Source: Planococcus chinensis
Lineage (GTDB): Bacteria > Bacillota > Bacilli > Bacillales_A > Planococcaceae
Assembly (NCBI RefSeq): GCF_020071995.1
Contig: NZ_JABWTK010000003.1
Span: forward strand, 186,001-250,000
Direction: 5' to 3'
DNA length: 64,000 bases
Both the position numbers and the translations under genes were made by a program. The notes beneath the pieces are model-generated. The model had not been told where the DNA came from and made no database searches. It was given only the letters and a program-made list of their open reading frames with translations. Every line of letters starts with the position of its first letter. The stretch's first letter is position 1. Shown here piece after piece: positions 1 to 8,936 of the stretch.

Positions 1-387
1 GAAAAAAAGACGATTTTCATCTCCAGCCATCTGCTGAGCGAAGTGGCAAAAGTCGCCAATAAAATCGGCATCATCCATGAAGGCAAGTTGCTGCAGGAAA
101 TGGAGTCGACAGAACTCAACAGGCTCTTAAAACAGCGTTTGATTCTGGATGCCCGGCGAAAAGATCTAGCACAATCGATTTTGTCGGAGGCTGGCATCCA
201 TAGCTTTTTAAACGCAAAAGGATTGATTGAAAGCTATGATACGAATGCAATCCACTATCCGAACGATATCGCCCGCTTGCTGGTTAAACAAGGATGTCCA
301 CCAACCCGGATGATGGTGGAAGAAGAGGATCTCGAGTCGTATTTCTTAAGGGCAATCGGCAGGAAAGGGGCGGAGCATGATGAGTAA
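1..387 (+). CDS. ABC transporter ATP-binding protein, C-terminal part (5' end outside window)
   Basis: The reading frame is open from base 1, so the start and the Walker A/B motifs lie upstream of the window. The first codons read TIFISSHLLSEV, the H-loop (switch) histidine region of ABC ATPases of the ABC-2/antibiotic-exporter (BcrA-like) type, followed by IGIIHEGKL, also typical after the H-loop. The remaining ~100 residues match the variable C-terminal tail of these ATPases. It would energise an exporter together with the overlapping permease that follows (10-bp overlap). Substrate is unknown; family resemblance is to peptide or drug export systems. Because that permease is frameshifted, the pair may no longer work. 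Confidence 0.85.
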   Translation, partial: EKKTIFISSHLLSEVAKVANKIGIIHEGKLLQEMESTELNRLLKQRLILDARRKDLAQSILSEAGIHSFLNAKGLIESYDTNAIHYPNDIARLLVKQGCPPTRMMVEEEDLESYFLRAIGRKGAEHDE

Positions 388-1158
388 TTTATGGGTGGCG
401 TTTTGGGCCGAAAACATGAAAGTCCGCAAATCCAAAATGATTTGGGTGACGTTTGCTGCATTTACTGTGGCTCCGTTAATGGCTGGTTTTTTCATGTTCA
501 TCTTGAAGAACCCGGATTTGGCAGAAAGTTCCGGCTTGGTAGGGGCAAAGCGCAGATTCTGGGAGAGGCGAATTGGCCGGCTTATTTCAGTATGCTGGCG
601 CAAATCATTGCTGTCGGAGGAATTCTGGTCTTCGGCTTTGTGACGAGTTGGGTATTTGGAAGAGAATACACCGACCGCACGCTGAAAGATTTGCTGGCTC
701 TCCCTTACCGCCGGACGACCATCGCAGCGGCTAAGTTTTTCACCGTTTTTGCCACCGCGCTATTATTAAGCATCCATGTAGCGGTCGTTGGTATACTGCT
801 CGGCTTTCTTATCGGTCTTCCAGGCTGGTCAAGGTCTAGTTTGAGTGATGGATTAATCGTACTGCTTGTTACGACTCTGCTTACCATCGCGCTTAGCACA
901 CCTGCCGCTTTTGTTGCCTGCTGGGGGAAGGGTTATCTTGCACCGCTTGGTTTTGTCATTTTCATGGTGGTGGTGGCCCAAGTAGTAGCGGCCATTGGCT
1001 ACGGCCAATATTTCCCTTGGGCAGTGCCGGCTCTATTCAGCGGCATTGCAGGAGAGGAGCCGACTTTACCATGGAGCAGCCTGCTGCTTATCCTATTGAC
1101 CAGTATGGCAGGGATTGGAGCGACATTTAGCTGGTGGCTATGGGCCGATCATCAATAA
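377..1158 (+). pseudogene. ABC-2 type permease, frameshifted
   Basis: Two overlapping frames together make one permease of about 260 residues. The frame starting at 377 (MMSNLWVAFWAEN) supplies the N-terminus and first membrane segment up to the GLVGAK stretch (bases 536-550). The frame ending at 1158 continues with AQILGEANWPAYFSMLA and further hydrophobic segments. Adding one G after base 550 joins them smoothly, so a one-base deletion is the simplest reading, either a real mutation or a sequencing error. The surroundings (ggggcaaagcgc) are not a classical slippery heptamer, so programmed frameshifting is unlikely. Translation would overlap the ATPase stop by 10 bp, the usual coupling for exporter pairs. 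Without repair the product ends after 88 residues. Confidence 0.8.
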
Positions 1159-1234
1159 AAAAATCAATATCAGAAGGAAGCTTTTAACTTTTGTCTGGTT
1201 TTATTTAAAGACCATAAAAGCCGATTTTTTAAAC

Positions 1235-1262
1235 GAAAAAAAACTCCTGAAATTCAGGAGTT
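1235..1262 (-). terminator. Rho-independent terminator of the GGDEF/EAL gene
   Basis: A 9-bp stem (AACTCCTGA / TCAGGAGTT, loop AAT, 1242-1262) has a run of A on its left side, which is the U-tract when read on the minus strand. It would end transcription of the minus-strand gene whose stop is at 1340. Confidence 0.75.
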
Positions 1263-1339
1263 GAGGTTCAAATTGGAAAAAATGAAAACGGAACGGTGTA
1301 CTTGGCTTTTCCTGTCTGGTGCAGGTGACTGGCATAGGG

Positions 1340-3766
1340 TCAATAAGTTTTGGCTTTCCGATAAATTTCTTCTATTTTTTGGGACGGAAGAGGACGATTG
1401 AAATAATATCCTTGCGCTTGGTTGCACCGATGGGTTTTCAGGAAATCCACTTGTTCCTTGGTTTCAACACCTTCTGCAATCACATTCAGCTCCAAGTCAT
1501 GTGCCATACGAATAATTGTCTTGACCAGTGCCGCATCTTTTTGATCAACTTCAATGTTTCGTATAAAATATTGATCGATTTTCAATGTATCAATGGGAAA
1601 TAACTTTAAATAACTCAGGGAAGAATAGCCGGTCCCAAAATCGTCGATCGATAAATGAATGCCCATTGACTTTAATTTGTTCATTGTGGCGACGGCGCTA
1701 GGGGAACTTTGAATAATGCTTTCTGTCAGTTCAAGTTCTAAATAGTGCGGGTCTAATCTCGCTGCTTTTAATGCATTTTCTACAATTTCGGCCAGGTTTT
1801 TTTGTGAAAATTGACGGGCAGACATGTTGACGGCTATGCGAATCGGAGGCAATCCAGCATCATGCCATGCTTTGTTTTGCCGGCAAGCCTCCTGCAAAAC
1901 ATATTCGCCAATTTGAATGATGATTCCGGTTTCTTCTGCAATCGGAATAAACTCGTTAGGAGAAATGATGCCCCATTCCGGATGGTTCCAACGGACAAGA
2001 GCCTCTACTCCAATGATTTCCTTTGTCAGCAGGCTGACTTGCGGCTGGTATTGAACCGAAAATTCTCCTTGCTCCATTCCTTTTCTTAACCCGTTTGCCA
2101 GTTTGGATTTCCTGGAAATTGCTTCTCTCATATCTTGTGTAAAAAACTGAAGGCCGTTTTTGCCTTCTTCCTTCATGCGGTACATGGCGATATCCGCATG
2201 TTTGGTTAAGGTTTCAACATCCTTTCCATCCGAAGGATACAAGCTGATGCCGATTGAAAGAGTTGTAAAGACTTCTTCGCCCCCAAATTCAAACGGTTCA
2301 TTGAGCGCATCAACCATTCTTTTCGCATAATTTGCAGCCTTCTTGTAATTAACACCGGGCAATAAGAGTACAAACTCGTCGCCGCCTTGGCGGGAAAGCA
2401 TGGCATTATTGGGAAGTTGAAGCTGCAGCCGCTCGCCGGCTTTTTGCAGTAAAAGATCGCCTGTTGAATGGCCGAGCGTATCATTGACCAGTTTGAATTG
2501 ATCCAAGTCCATATAAAAGAGGGCAAATGTGGAGCCGTTTTCCCTGGCTAGCGCCATTACTTCCGTTAATCGTTCATTGAAACGGCGGCGGTTCGGGAGC
2601 CCCGTTAAAGGATCGAGATAAACCAAGTCATTCATTTTCTTTTCTGCCAGCTTGCGCTCTGTAATATCTCGTATGATGCTGCTGTAAAAAATTCCTTTTT
2701 CTGTTTCCCAGGCCCCTAAAGACATTTCCAAGGGAAATTCACTGCCGTCTTTTTTGCAGCCGGTCATTTCGATGGTCTTTCCAATGACCCGCTGTATTTT
2801 TGTTTGGCTGTATCTTTTCATTCCTTCATTGTGTGCTCGCTTAAAGCGCTCCGGTATAACCAAGTTGATATTTGACCCCAGCATTTCCTCAGTGGAATAC
2901 CCAAAAATTAATTGGGCTCCATGATTCCATTGAATGATCATCCCTTGTTCATCAGCAACAATAATGGCATCGTTCACGGATTCAATAACGGATTGAAATT
3001 TCAACTCAGATTCTTTTGAATGTGTTTTTATTCTCTTCTTAATCCACAGGCTGCTAAATGCTATTCCAAAGAGAATAAACAGGCATGCTCCGACACCGTA
3101 TATCAATATATTGCTGTCGATTGAAGAAGGTGAAAAGTCCATATATTGCTGAGTAGCGGAAAAAAAGGCGGCTGCCGTTATGGTGAAATGAATACCCGCT
3201 ACAGCTGGGCCGACGAGAATGGCGGTTATGAATTTTTCCCGATAAAATCTTGGTACATTCGATAAGTAAGACAGAAGGTATAAGCTAAGAATAGAAGCTA
3301 CAAAAACAATGACAGCCAAAAGAATCCAGATGATTGGATCATAGGCAAAGGATATTTCGGCTTGCATGGATTTGATTCCTATGTAATGCATGGAAACGAT
3401 TCCTATGCTGATAAAAAAAGCTCCGATGAATACGGATCTACGGGTAATCTCAGGTCTGCTGATAATAAAAAAGGCGATTGCGCCAGAAATCAGTACGGGA
3501 ATAATTGATAAGCTGACCATGCTCAATTGATAAGTCACTGCCACCGGGAAATTAAAAGCAAGGTGTCCGATAAAGTAAATTGTCCAAATGCCAAGGCTTA
3601 GGGCAAAAGTGCCTATCAGTATCCAACGAAGGCGTGCGGCATCTTTGGCAGTTTTGACCCGGCCACTGACGTAAAACGCAGCAAACGCAGAAAAAATAGC
3701 GATTAAAATTGAAAAGAATACAAAAGGTAGATTATAAGTGTCTGCTAAATTTTCCATTACATTCAC
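1340..3766 (-). CDS. MHYT-PAS-GGDEF-EAL cyclic-di-GMP signalling protein
   Basis: This 808-residue membrane protein should make and/or degrade cyclic di-GMP. The N-terminal ~220 residues form seven hydrophobic segments with MHYIG-type motifs, the MHYT sensor fold proposed to bind a metal or diatomic gas. A PAS domain follows (about 255-375), then a GGDEF domain with an intact GGDEF motif (about 380-545) and a C-terminal EAL domain with EALVRW, the DDFGTGYSSL stretch and the later catalytic Glu (IAEGVET). Both halves look catalytically complete. The four residues where the RxxD inhibitory site should lie read PNNA, so feedback inhibition is probably absent. Domain order and length match Bacillus YkoW/DgcW. 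The GTG start at 3766 follows an AGGGAAG ribosome site. The gene is monocistronic. Confidence 0.93.
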   Translation of the reverse strand: MNVMENLADTYNLPFVFFSILIAIFSAFAAFYVSGRVKTAKDAARLRWILIGTFALSLGIWTIYFIGHLAFNFPVAVTYQLSMVSLSIIPVLISGAIAFFIISRPEITRRSVFIGAFFISIGIVSMHYIGIKSMQAEISFAYDPIIWILLAVIVFVASILSLYLLSYLSNVPRFYREKFITAILVGPAVAGIHFTITAAAFFSATQQYMDFSPSSIDSNILIYGVGACLFILFGIAFSSLWIKKRIKTHSKESELKFQSVIESVNDAIIVADEQGMIIQWNHGAQLIFGYSTEEMLGSNINLVIPERFKRAHNEGMKRYSQTKIQRVIGKTIEMTGCKKDGSEFPLEMSLGAWETEKGIFYSSIIRDITERKLAEKKMNDLVYLDPLTGLPNRRRFNERLTEVMALARENGSTFALFYMDLDQFKLVNDTLGHSTGDLLLQKAGERLQLQLPNNAMLSRQGGDEFVLLLPGVNYKKAANYAKRMVDALNEPFEFGGEEVFTTLSIGISLYPSDGKDVETLTKHADIAMYRMKEEGKNGLQFFTQDMREAISRKSKLANGLRKGMEQGEFSVQYQPQVSLLTKEIIGVEALVRWNHPEWGIISPNEFIPIAEETGIIIQIGEYVLQEACRQNKAWHDAGLPPIRIAVNMSARQFSQKNLAEIVENALKAARLDPHYLELELTESIIQSSPSAVATMNKLKSMGIHLSIDDFGTGYSSLSYLKLFPIDTLKIDQYFIRNIEVDQKDAALVKTIIRMAHDLELNVIAEGVETKEQVDFLKTHRCNQAQGYYFNRPLPSQKIEEIYRKAKTY

Positions 3767-4029
3767 AACGCTTCCCTAAATTATATTTATTTGGTGATTT
3801 GAAATCAGTTTTCTAACGAAATTTTGAAAAGTTGCTATTGAAGATGAAAATTTTACTTACATATAATAACATATAAACAATCAGAATTTATTGGCTAGCA
3901 GCTTTCTTAATATGAATTCTCTAAAATTATTTGGCTGTTAAATTAATAAAAAAGTAAAAGGGAAGTAAAAGAAAATCCAGCTGCAAGTGCTGGTGAATGT
4001 GGTTGAGGCATATAAGATTTTGGAAAGAT

Positions 4030-4056
4030 TTGACTCCGTAAACACAGGAATATAAT
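4030..4056 (+). promoter_or_regulatory. Possible sigma-A promoter of the catalase-like gene
   Basis: TTGACT at 4030-4035 and a perfect TATAAT at 4051-4056 are separated by 15 bases, which is short but usable. It lies just upstream of the sigma-B-like promoter, so the gene may have two promoters. Confidence 0.45.
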
Positions 4057-4070
4057 TAATTGCCGACAGT

Positions 4071-4096
4071 TTTTAAGTTGCTTTAAAAAAGGGTAT
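4071..4096 (+). promoter_or_regulatory. Sigma-B-like promoter, catalase-like gene
   Basis: TTTTAA (4071-4076), a 14-base spacer and GGGTAT (4091-4096) match the Bacillus sigma-B consensus GTTTAA-N12-15-GGGTAT at 11 of 12 positions. Transcription would start about 15 bases before the ribosome site of the gene at 4120. Confidence 0.6.
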
Positions 4097-4119
4097 AGCA
4101 CGGGGTAAGAGGTGAGGAC

Positions 4120-5037
4120 ATGGAAAAGAAACCATTAGCTGAAACCGCAGTAGACCGGATAGAGAAAGTGTTTGGGGAACATCGTGAATACCGGCGTGCC
4201 CATGCCAGAGGAGTGATTTATGAAGCTGTATTCTCTGCAAACGGCTTCGGGGCAGAATATACAACGGCGCCGCATCTGCAAGGGGGGGAAGTAAAGGCAC
4301 TTGCCCGATTTTCCCATAGCTCCCCGGATCCCACCTGGACGGACGTCATGTCGCCGGTAAAAGGGCTGGCCGTGCAGTTTCTCTTGCCGGACGGGAGCAT
4401 AACGAATATAGTGGGGGTCAATTCCCCTATTTTCTTGGCTAAAACCCCGGAAGCTTTTACTAAGATTCTGGGCGTTGTAACTTCATTCAAAAAAGGGAAG
4501 CCGCGGCTTCGCGAATTAGCCAAGCTGTTGATCCAATATCCGGAAAGCCGGGCAGCCATTAAAATCGTGCAGAAAATGCATGCGCCCGCCAGTTTTGCGA
4601 CAGGGCGCTATCATTCCATCCACGCTTTTTACTTTATCGACAAGAACGGGAACCGGCTGCCGATCAAGTATGAATGGGAACCGGATGCCGGAGTGGAAAC
4701 TTTAACGCCGAAAGATGCCGGCTCACTGCCATTCGGTTATTACGAATGGGAACTTGAAGACCGTCTGCAGAAAGAGCCGGTCAGCTTCCGGTTAAATATT
4801 GTCATTGGGGCAGAAGGCGATCCGACCGATGATCCGACAGTTGCCTGGCCGGAAGAACGGCACAAGCTTACCGTTGGGAAACTGACGATTTCGGCTAAGC
4901 CTGCTCCAGAAGCAGGTGATCGAAAATTTGATCCGACCGCTGTAACAGAAGGAATCGAGTGTTCAGAAGACCAAATCCTCCATTTCCGAAAAGCGGCGTA
5001 TTCCATTTCTCAGGAACGGAGAAACAGCGAAAAATAA
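4120..5037 (+). CDS. Catalase-related peroxidase (SrpA-like), small heme enzyme
   Basis: At 305 residues this is a short catalase-fold protein, about 60% of a classical monofunctional catalase. The distal histidine is in RRAHARG (His28), the distal asparagine in GVNSPIF (about Asn101), and the proximal heme tyrosine near the C-terminus in RKAAYSISQERR. Members of this family use peroxide or organic peroxides as weak peroxidases; the substrate here is unknown. There is no signal peptide, so it should be cytoplasmic. The ATG at 4120 follows a GGGGTAAGAGGTGAGG ribosome region. The sigma-B-like promoter immediately upstream suggests general stress control. It is a single-gene unit ending at a strong terminator shared with glutamate dehydrogenase. 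Confidence 0.88.
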   Translation: MEKKPLAETAVDRIEKVFGEHREYRRAHARGVIYEAVFSANGFGAEYTTAPHLQGGEVKALARFSHSSPDPTWTDVMSPVKGLAVQFLLPDGSITNIVGVNSPIFLAKTPEAFTKILGVVTSFKKGKPRLRELAKLLIQYPESRAAIKIVQKMHAPASFATGRYHSIHAFYFIDKNGNRLPIKYEWEPDAGVETLTPKDAGSLPFGYYEWELEDRLQKEPVSFRLNIVIGAEGDPTDDPTVAWPEERHKLTVGKLTISAKPAPEAGDRKFDPTAVTEGIECSEDQILHFRKAAYSISQERRNSEK

Positions 5038-5074
5038 AAAACGTTGAAGCCGTATTCGGCTTCAACGTTTTTTA
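5037..5074. terminator. Bidirectional terminator (catalase-like gene / glutamate dehydrogenase)
   Basis: A perfect 14-bp stem (AAACGTTGAAGCCG and its complement, loop TATT) has A on the left and T on the right, so it serves both converging genes. Confidence 0.9.
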
Positions 5075-5075
5075 T

Positions 5076-6515
5076 TTAATACAGCTTTCCTTGGCGGTAT
5101 AAGACGGTTGTCAATCTCATCACGGCATGGATGAAGCAATTTTGGCGGAGTGGGAAAGGATCCCCGAAAAATTGCGGTAGAATAATATCCATTGTGGATT
5201 TCATTTTTGCAAGGAGCAGCCGGAATACTTCTTCTTCCGTATAGAACTGGGTTTCCCGGCCTTGCAGCCATTCAAAATAAGAAACGATAACCCCGCCGGC
5301 ATTGGCAAGGATGTCCGGGATGATGATGACGCCTTGGTCACTCAAGTATTCATCCGCTTCTTGCGTAGTCGGAGCATTTGCGCCTTCCACGATGACACGT
5401 GCCTGGATCTCCCGCATATTGCCTTCATGGATCTGATTTTCGAGAGCAGCCAGTATCAGGACGTCGACTGGCAAAGTCAGCAGTTTATCCCGGCCTTTAA
5501 TGCTTGCTTTTACACCCGTTTGGGCGATTTGATCAATGGTAGAAGGCAAATCTCCGCGATTCGTATTGGCGAATGCAATCAATGCCGGAATATCCAAACC
5601 TTCTTCGTTATAAAGCGTCACGTTGCGGTCGCTGACTGCAACGACTTTATTGTCGGTTTCGGTGCTGTTATATGCTTCGAGCGCGGCAACCGATCCAACG
5701 TTCCCGAAGCCTTGGACAGCCAGTTTCAATGGCCGGTTCGCATGTGCAAGAGCAGTCGCAGCAAAAGGATTGTCCGAAGCGGCCAATTCATCTGCATGTT
5801 CTCTTACATAGTCCGAAAACAAATAACGGAACGTAAAGTAAACGCCTTTGCCAGTAGCTTCTCTTCGGCCGAGCGATCCGCCGTTCGCGACGCTTTTTCC
5901 GGTGAAACTGCCGAGATACGGAGATCCGTGTTTGATTCTCTTGTACTCGGCCATCATCCAGTCCATTTCCCGTTCCCCTGATCCAACGTCAGGTGCAGGA
6001 ATGTCTTTGTCAGGTCCGATAACATCGGAGAAATACCGGACATATTTGCGGCAAATCAAGTTGAGTTCTTTGTCTGAGTAATGCCTTGGATTCAGGAGGA
6101 TGCCGCCTTTGCCTCCGCCGAATGGCACATTATGCAGCGCGTTTTTCAACGTCATCAAAAAGGCCAAGTTGACGACTTCCTCTTCGTTCACGCTTTCGTG
6201 AAAACGGATGCCGCCTTTGTACGGGCCGAGTGCATCATTGTGCTGTACGCGGAAAGAAGGAATCCGAACTACACTGCCGTCATCGAGCGGAACCCGCAGG
6301 AACGACTTATGTATTTTGTTCGGAGTGGAAAGAATCGAACTCATTGAAGTGAACGCTTGTACACGCATATTGTCTTTCAGTTCAGGCAAGAACGTGTTGC
6401 TGTCGAGCAGCGCATTGAGCGAACTCTGGATGATTGCCCGCGTTTGCCCTTCAACTTCTTCGACGCCGGTCGGGTTTTCAGTGCCGGCACCCGGTGAATT
6501 AATATTTCCGTCCAT
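5076..6515 (-). CDS. Glutamate dehydrogenase (Glu/Leu/Phe/Val dehydrogenase family)
   Basis: It interconverts glutamate and 2-oxoglutarate plus ammonium with NAD(P). PYKGGIRFH and PFGGGKGGI carry the conserved substrate and catalytic lysines, PAPDVGSGEREMDWM the catalytic aspartate region, and AVQGFGNVGS the nucleotide-binding fold. At 479 residues it is about 50 longer than Bacillus RocG/GudB. The extra length is mainly an N-terminal extension and a loop before the Rossmann fold (around SDYVREHADELAAS). The C-terminus (VLYRQGKLY) also differs from RocG, so it belongs to a different subfamily; cofactor preference is not decidable here. I chose the ATG at 6515 because GGAGGTG lies 8 bases before it; a longer frame upstream would include that site. 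It lies alone between terminators. Confidence 0.92.
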   Translation of the reverse strand: MDGNINSPGAGTENPTGVEEVEGQTRAIIQSSLNALLDSNTFLPELKDNMRVQAFTSMSSILSTPNKIHKSFLRVPLDDGSVVRIPSFRVQHNDALGPYKGGIRFHESVNEEEVVNLAFLMTLKNALHNVPFGGGKGGILLNPRHYSDKELNLICRKYVRYFSDVIGPDKDIPAPDVGSGEREMDWMMAEYKRIKHGSPYLGSFTGKSVANGGSLGRREATGKGVYFTFRYLFSDYVREHADELAASDNPFAATALAHANRPLKLAVQGFGNVGSVAALEAYNSTETDNKVVAVSDRNVTLYNEEGLDIPALIAFANTNRGDLPSTIDQIAQTGVKASIKGRDKLLTLPVDVLILAALENQIHEGNMREIQARVIVEGANAPTTQEADEYLSDQGVIIIPDILANAGGVIVSYFEWLQGRETQFYTEEEVFRLLLAKMKSTMDIILPQFFGDPFPLRQNCFIHAVMRLTTVLYRQGKLY

Positions 6516-6581
6516 GTTCAAGACACCTCCAAGTATTTTCATTATTCTTCCTATACCCTTCCTGCTTTTATTTATGCACGC

Positions 6582-6617
6582 AAAACGCCCCCCCAATTAT
6601 GGAAAAGGGAGGGCGTT
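6582..6617 (-). terminator. Terminator after the first BCCT gene
   Basis: AACGCCC (6584-6590) pairs with GGGCGTT (6611-6617), and the G/C-rich stem extends inward. On the minus strand it lies 5 bases after the transporter stop and is followed by only four T, so it is a moderate terminator. Confidence 0.55.
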
Positions 6618-6621
6618 AATC

Positions 6622-8115
6622 TTATTTTTTGGTTGTTTTGCTTAACTTCACTTCTGCATTCAGCGCCTTGAATAAGGAGATGATCATTAAAATCATCACA
6701 AACGAGAAAGGCAGTGCAGCGACAATGATCGTATTTTGGACAGCGGACAATCCACCGACCCATAATAGGATAGCTGCGACCAGGGATTGCGCGATTCCCC
6801 AGAGAACCTTGATTTGGTTGCTCGGCAGCAGTGAGCCGTTGGTCGACTGCATGCCAAGGACGAACGTCGCCGAATCGGCCGAAGTGATAAAGAATGTGCT
6901 GACCAAAAGGATGGCGAAGATCGACATAACAAAACCGAGCGGCATTTCACTGAACATGGCAAACAGCGTCTGCTCAGTAGCGAAACTGGCTAAATCGACA
7001 CCGCTTTTTTGGATATCGATAGCAGTCGTGCCGAATGCCGAAAACCAGAAAGCGCCAAAAATGGTCGGCGTCAAAACCACGCCAATCAAAAATTCACGGA
7101 TGGTCCGGCCTTTGGAGACGCGGGCGATGAACATGCTGACAAATGGCGCCCAGGAAATCCACCAAGCCCAATAGAAGATGGTCCACGCATTCAGCCAAGA
7201 GCGGTTTTCCGCATCAAGCGGCGCGGACTGGAAACTTAAGCTGATCAGATTCTGGATGTAATTGCCGAATGTTTCTGTGAACATATTAAGAATCAGCAAG
7301 GTCGGTCCGAGCACAAGGACTGAGATCAGGAGAATGATGGCCAATACCATATTCGTATTGGACAGGTATTTGATGCCTTTGTTTAGACCCGACCAAGCCG
7401 AAAGAATGAACAGGAACGTCACGGCCAGGATAATGATAAGCTGGCTCGTCGGACTCTGCGGCACACCGAAAAGATAGGCGAGTCCGCCGTTAATTTGAGC
7501 AGCGCCGAAGCCGAGTGAAGTCGCCACGCCGAAGACTGTAGCGAATACCGCCAGCACGTCAACAAGTGTTCCTAATGGCCCTTCCATTTTCTTGCCGAAA
7601 ATCGGCTTCAGTGTTGATGAAATTAACGCAGGTTCCCCTTTGCGGAACTGGAAGAATGCAAGTGACAGGGCGATGATCCCGTACATGGCCCATACATGGA
7701 TGCCCCAATGGTAATAAGTGCGCTGCAGCGATTCCTTGAATGCTGCATCGGTTCCGGGTTCAGCAGTTGCAGGCTGTACGGCGAAATGGCTCAACGGTTC
7801 AGAAGCGCCGTAAAACACCAGCCCGATTCCCATTCCAGCTGAGAACAACATGGAAATCCAGGAAATGGTCGAGAATTCCGGACGGTCTGTGTCTTTCCCA
7901 AGACGGATTTTTCCGTAGGGGCTGATGATGATGATAAAGGTCAAAATTAAAATAATCGCCATGAGCATCAAATAATACCAGCCGAAGCCTGTATCGATGA
8001 AGCTGCGGATGCTGCCGGTTGCTTTTTCGAAGCTTTGCGGGGCAATGACGCCAAATGCGACGGTCAAAATGACTAGGGCAAACGTGATGTAAAATACTTT
8101 CGAAGCTTTTTTCAT
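6622..8115 (-). CDS. BCCT family transporter (glycine betaine/choline/carnitine), copy 1
   Basis: This 497-residue protein has about 12 hydrophobic segments and the BCCT signatures GMGIGLVFYGASEPLSHF and a tryptophan-rich WAWWISWAPFVSMFIAR. Family members (OpuD, BetP, BetL) import betaine-type osmolytes with sodium or protons. The ATG at 8115 follows GGAGGAAGT; the upstream extension in the same frame lacks a ribosome site. A second BCCT gene lies at 49545-51044, so osmolyte import is duplicated within this window. The upstream region contains a small TTGAC-N3-GTCAA inverted repeat (8169-8181) of unknown meaning. Substrate within the betaine class cannot be assigned from sequence alone. Confidence 0.9.
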   Translation of the reverse strand: MKKASKVFYITFALVILTVAFGVIAPQSFEKATGSIRSFIDTGFGWYYLMLMAIILILTFIIIISPYGKIRLGKDTDRPEFSTISWISMLFSAGMGIGLVFYGASEPLSHFAVQPATAEPGTDAAFKESLQRTYYHWGIHVWAMYGIIALSLAFFQFRKGEPALISSTLKPIFGKKMEGPLGTLVDVLAVFATVFGVATSLGFGAAQINGGLAYLFGVPQSPTSQLIIILAVTFLFILSAWSGLNKGIKYLSNTNMVLAIILLISVLVLGPTLLILNMFTETFGNYIQNLISLSFQSAPLDAENRSWLNAWTIFYWAWWISWAPFVSMFIARVSKGRTIREFLIGVVLTPTIFGAFWFSAFGTTAIDIQKSGVDLASFATEQTLFAMFSEMPLGFVMSIFAILLVSTFFITSADSATFVLGMQSTNGSLLPSNQIKVLWGIAQSLVAAILLWVGGLSAVQNTIIVAALPFSFVMILMIISLFKALNAEVKLSKTTKK

Positions 8116-8221
8116 ACTTCCTCCTTTAAGGTTTAAACAGATATAACTTATAAGGTTAGCGAAAATAATTGACAGAGTCAACTAAACAGAGGAGTTCAAC
8201 AATTTCAAAAAAGGATGTGAT

Positions 8222-8782
8222 TTACTGTTCCCAATCATTCAACTGTTCTTCTTCCGCCACAACCCGCAAATCATCGGCTGTAATGGTTAACACTTGATAC
8301 TCATTCTTTTCGGCATAAAGGTCGGCTTCCCGTTTCGTGAATTTAGGCGAACCTTCTGTTTCTTCATCGTATATGATGAGCATGCCGTCGGAATTGCGCA
8401 GGAAGAATTTATTCTTCTCGATAAACTGCCAAGGGGCTTCGTAAGGCCGGTTGGTTAAACTGCGGTGAAAATCGGCCTGTTCTAAAATCATTTGGTACTT
8501 TTCCTGCTTGGCTTCGTTCCATTTCTTTTCCTGTTCGAGAAAAGGGGTAAGGACCGCGTATTTCAATTGCGGAAATTCTTCCTGCAAATCCAGCACCACT
8601 TCTGCAGCCCAGGTCTCGACACCAAGCTGGCCGCTGATGATGACCCATTCCAACCCTTCATCGAGCAAAACGCGCAGACGGTTTTCAAGCGCTTTTTTGA
8701 TGAACCGGACACCTGGATGCTTATCATCGAATATTCCCAGTTCATGTTGTTTATATCCTGTAATAACCAATCGTTTTAACAT
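8222..8782 (-). CDS. ypsA: YpsA-type SLOG family protein (DUF1273)
   Basis: At 186 residues it matches Bacillus YpsA, a Rossmann-like SLOG protein proposed to bind nucleotide-type ligands and linked in Bacillus to cell division and oxidative stress. The N-terminus KRLVITGYKQHELGIF and the WVIISGQLGVETWAAEV segment are family hallmarks. The better start is the ATG at 8782, preceded by GAGAGGAGA; a longer frame to 8806 has no ribosome site. It is probably monocistronic, with the BCCT gene downstream on the same strand 106 bases away. No biochemical function can be assigned with certainty. Confidence 0.87.
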   Translation of the reverse strand: MLKRLVITGYKQHELGIFDDKHPGVRFIKKALENRLRVLLDEGLEWVIISGQLGVETWAAEVVLDLQEEFPQLKYAVLTPFLEQEKKWNEAKQEKYQMILEQADFHRSLTNRPYEAPWQFIEKNKFFLRNSDGMLIIYDEETEGSPKFTKREADLYAEKNEYQVLTITADDLRVVAEEEQLNDWEQ

Positions 8783-8936
8783 GTCACTTCTCCTCTCAAA
8801 CAGCATACCCAGCTTCTTATTTTACAGCACTCTTCTTTTAAGGTGTACCCGGATAACTAGGTGGATTAAAACTGAAAAATCTTATAATTTAATTTGGATA
8901 TGCTAAACTAAGGGCAAATAAAGGAGGTGCGGCTTG

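Larger units (their letters stand above)
3767..4119. other. Divergent intergenic region, AT-rich, no gene seen
   Basis: About 350 bases lie between the divergent GGDEF/EAL and catalase-like genes. I see no open frame with a ribosome site. The right end holds the two promoters annotated for the catalase-like gene; the left part is AT-rich and should hold the minus-strand promoter, but I cannot pick convincing boxes. Confidence 0.6.

Noticed and set aside
548..551. Programmed -1 ribosomal frameshift in the ABC permease
   Set aside because: GCAAAGC does not form a standard X-XXY-YYZ slippery site and no downstream pseudoknot stands out; a one-base deletion is simpler.
1270..1295. cre site near the GGDEF/EAL terminator
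   Set aside because: TGAAAACGGAACGG departs from the consensus at the required final CA and lies downstream of both genes.
4046..4060. PerR box at the catalase-like gene
   Set aside because: The match to TTATAATNATTATAA is only about 9 of 15 and the bases are explained by the TATAAT -10 box.
5262..5981. 239-codon open frame antisense to glutamate dehydrogenase
   Set aside because: No ribosome site, no similarity I recognise; the opposite frame is a conserved enzyme.
6553..6578. Sigma-B promoter for glutamate dehydrogenase (GGGTAT on the minus strand)
   Set aside because: The -35 region at the right spacing is GCATAA, two mismatches from consensus, and lies next to a terminator.
8169..8181. 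TTGAC-N3-GTCAA as an operator for the BCCT gene
   Set aside because: Only 5-bp arms and no regulator nearby; kept as an unexplained detail rather than a feature.
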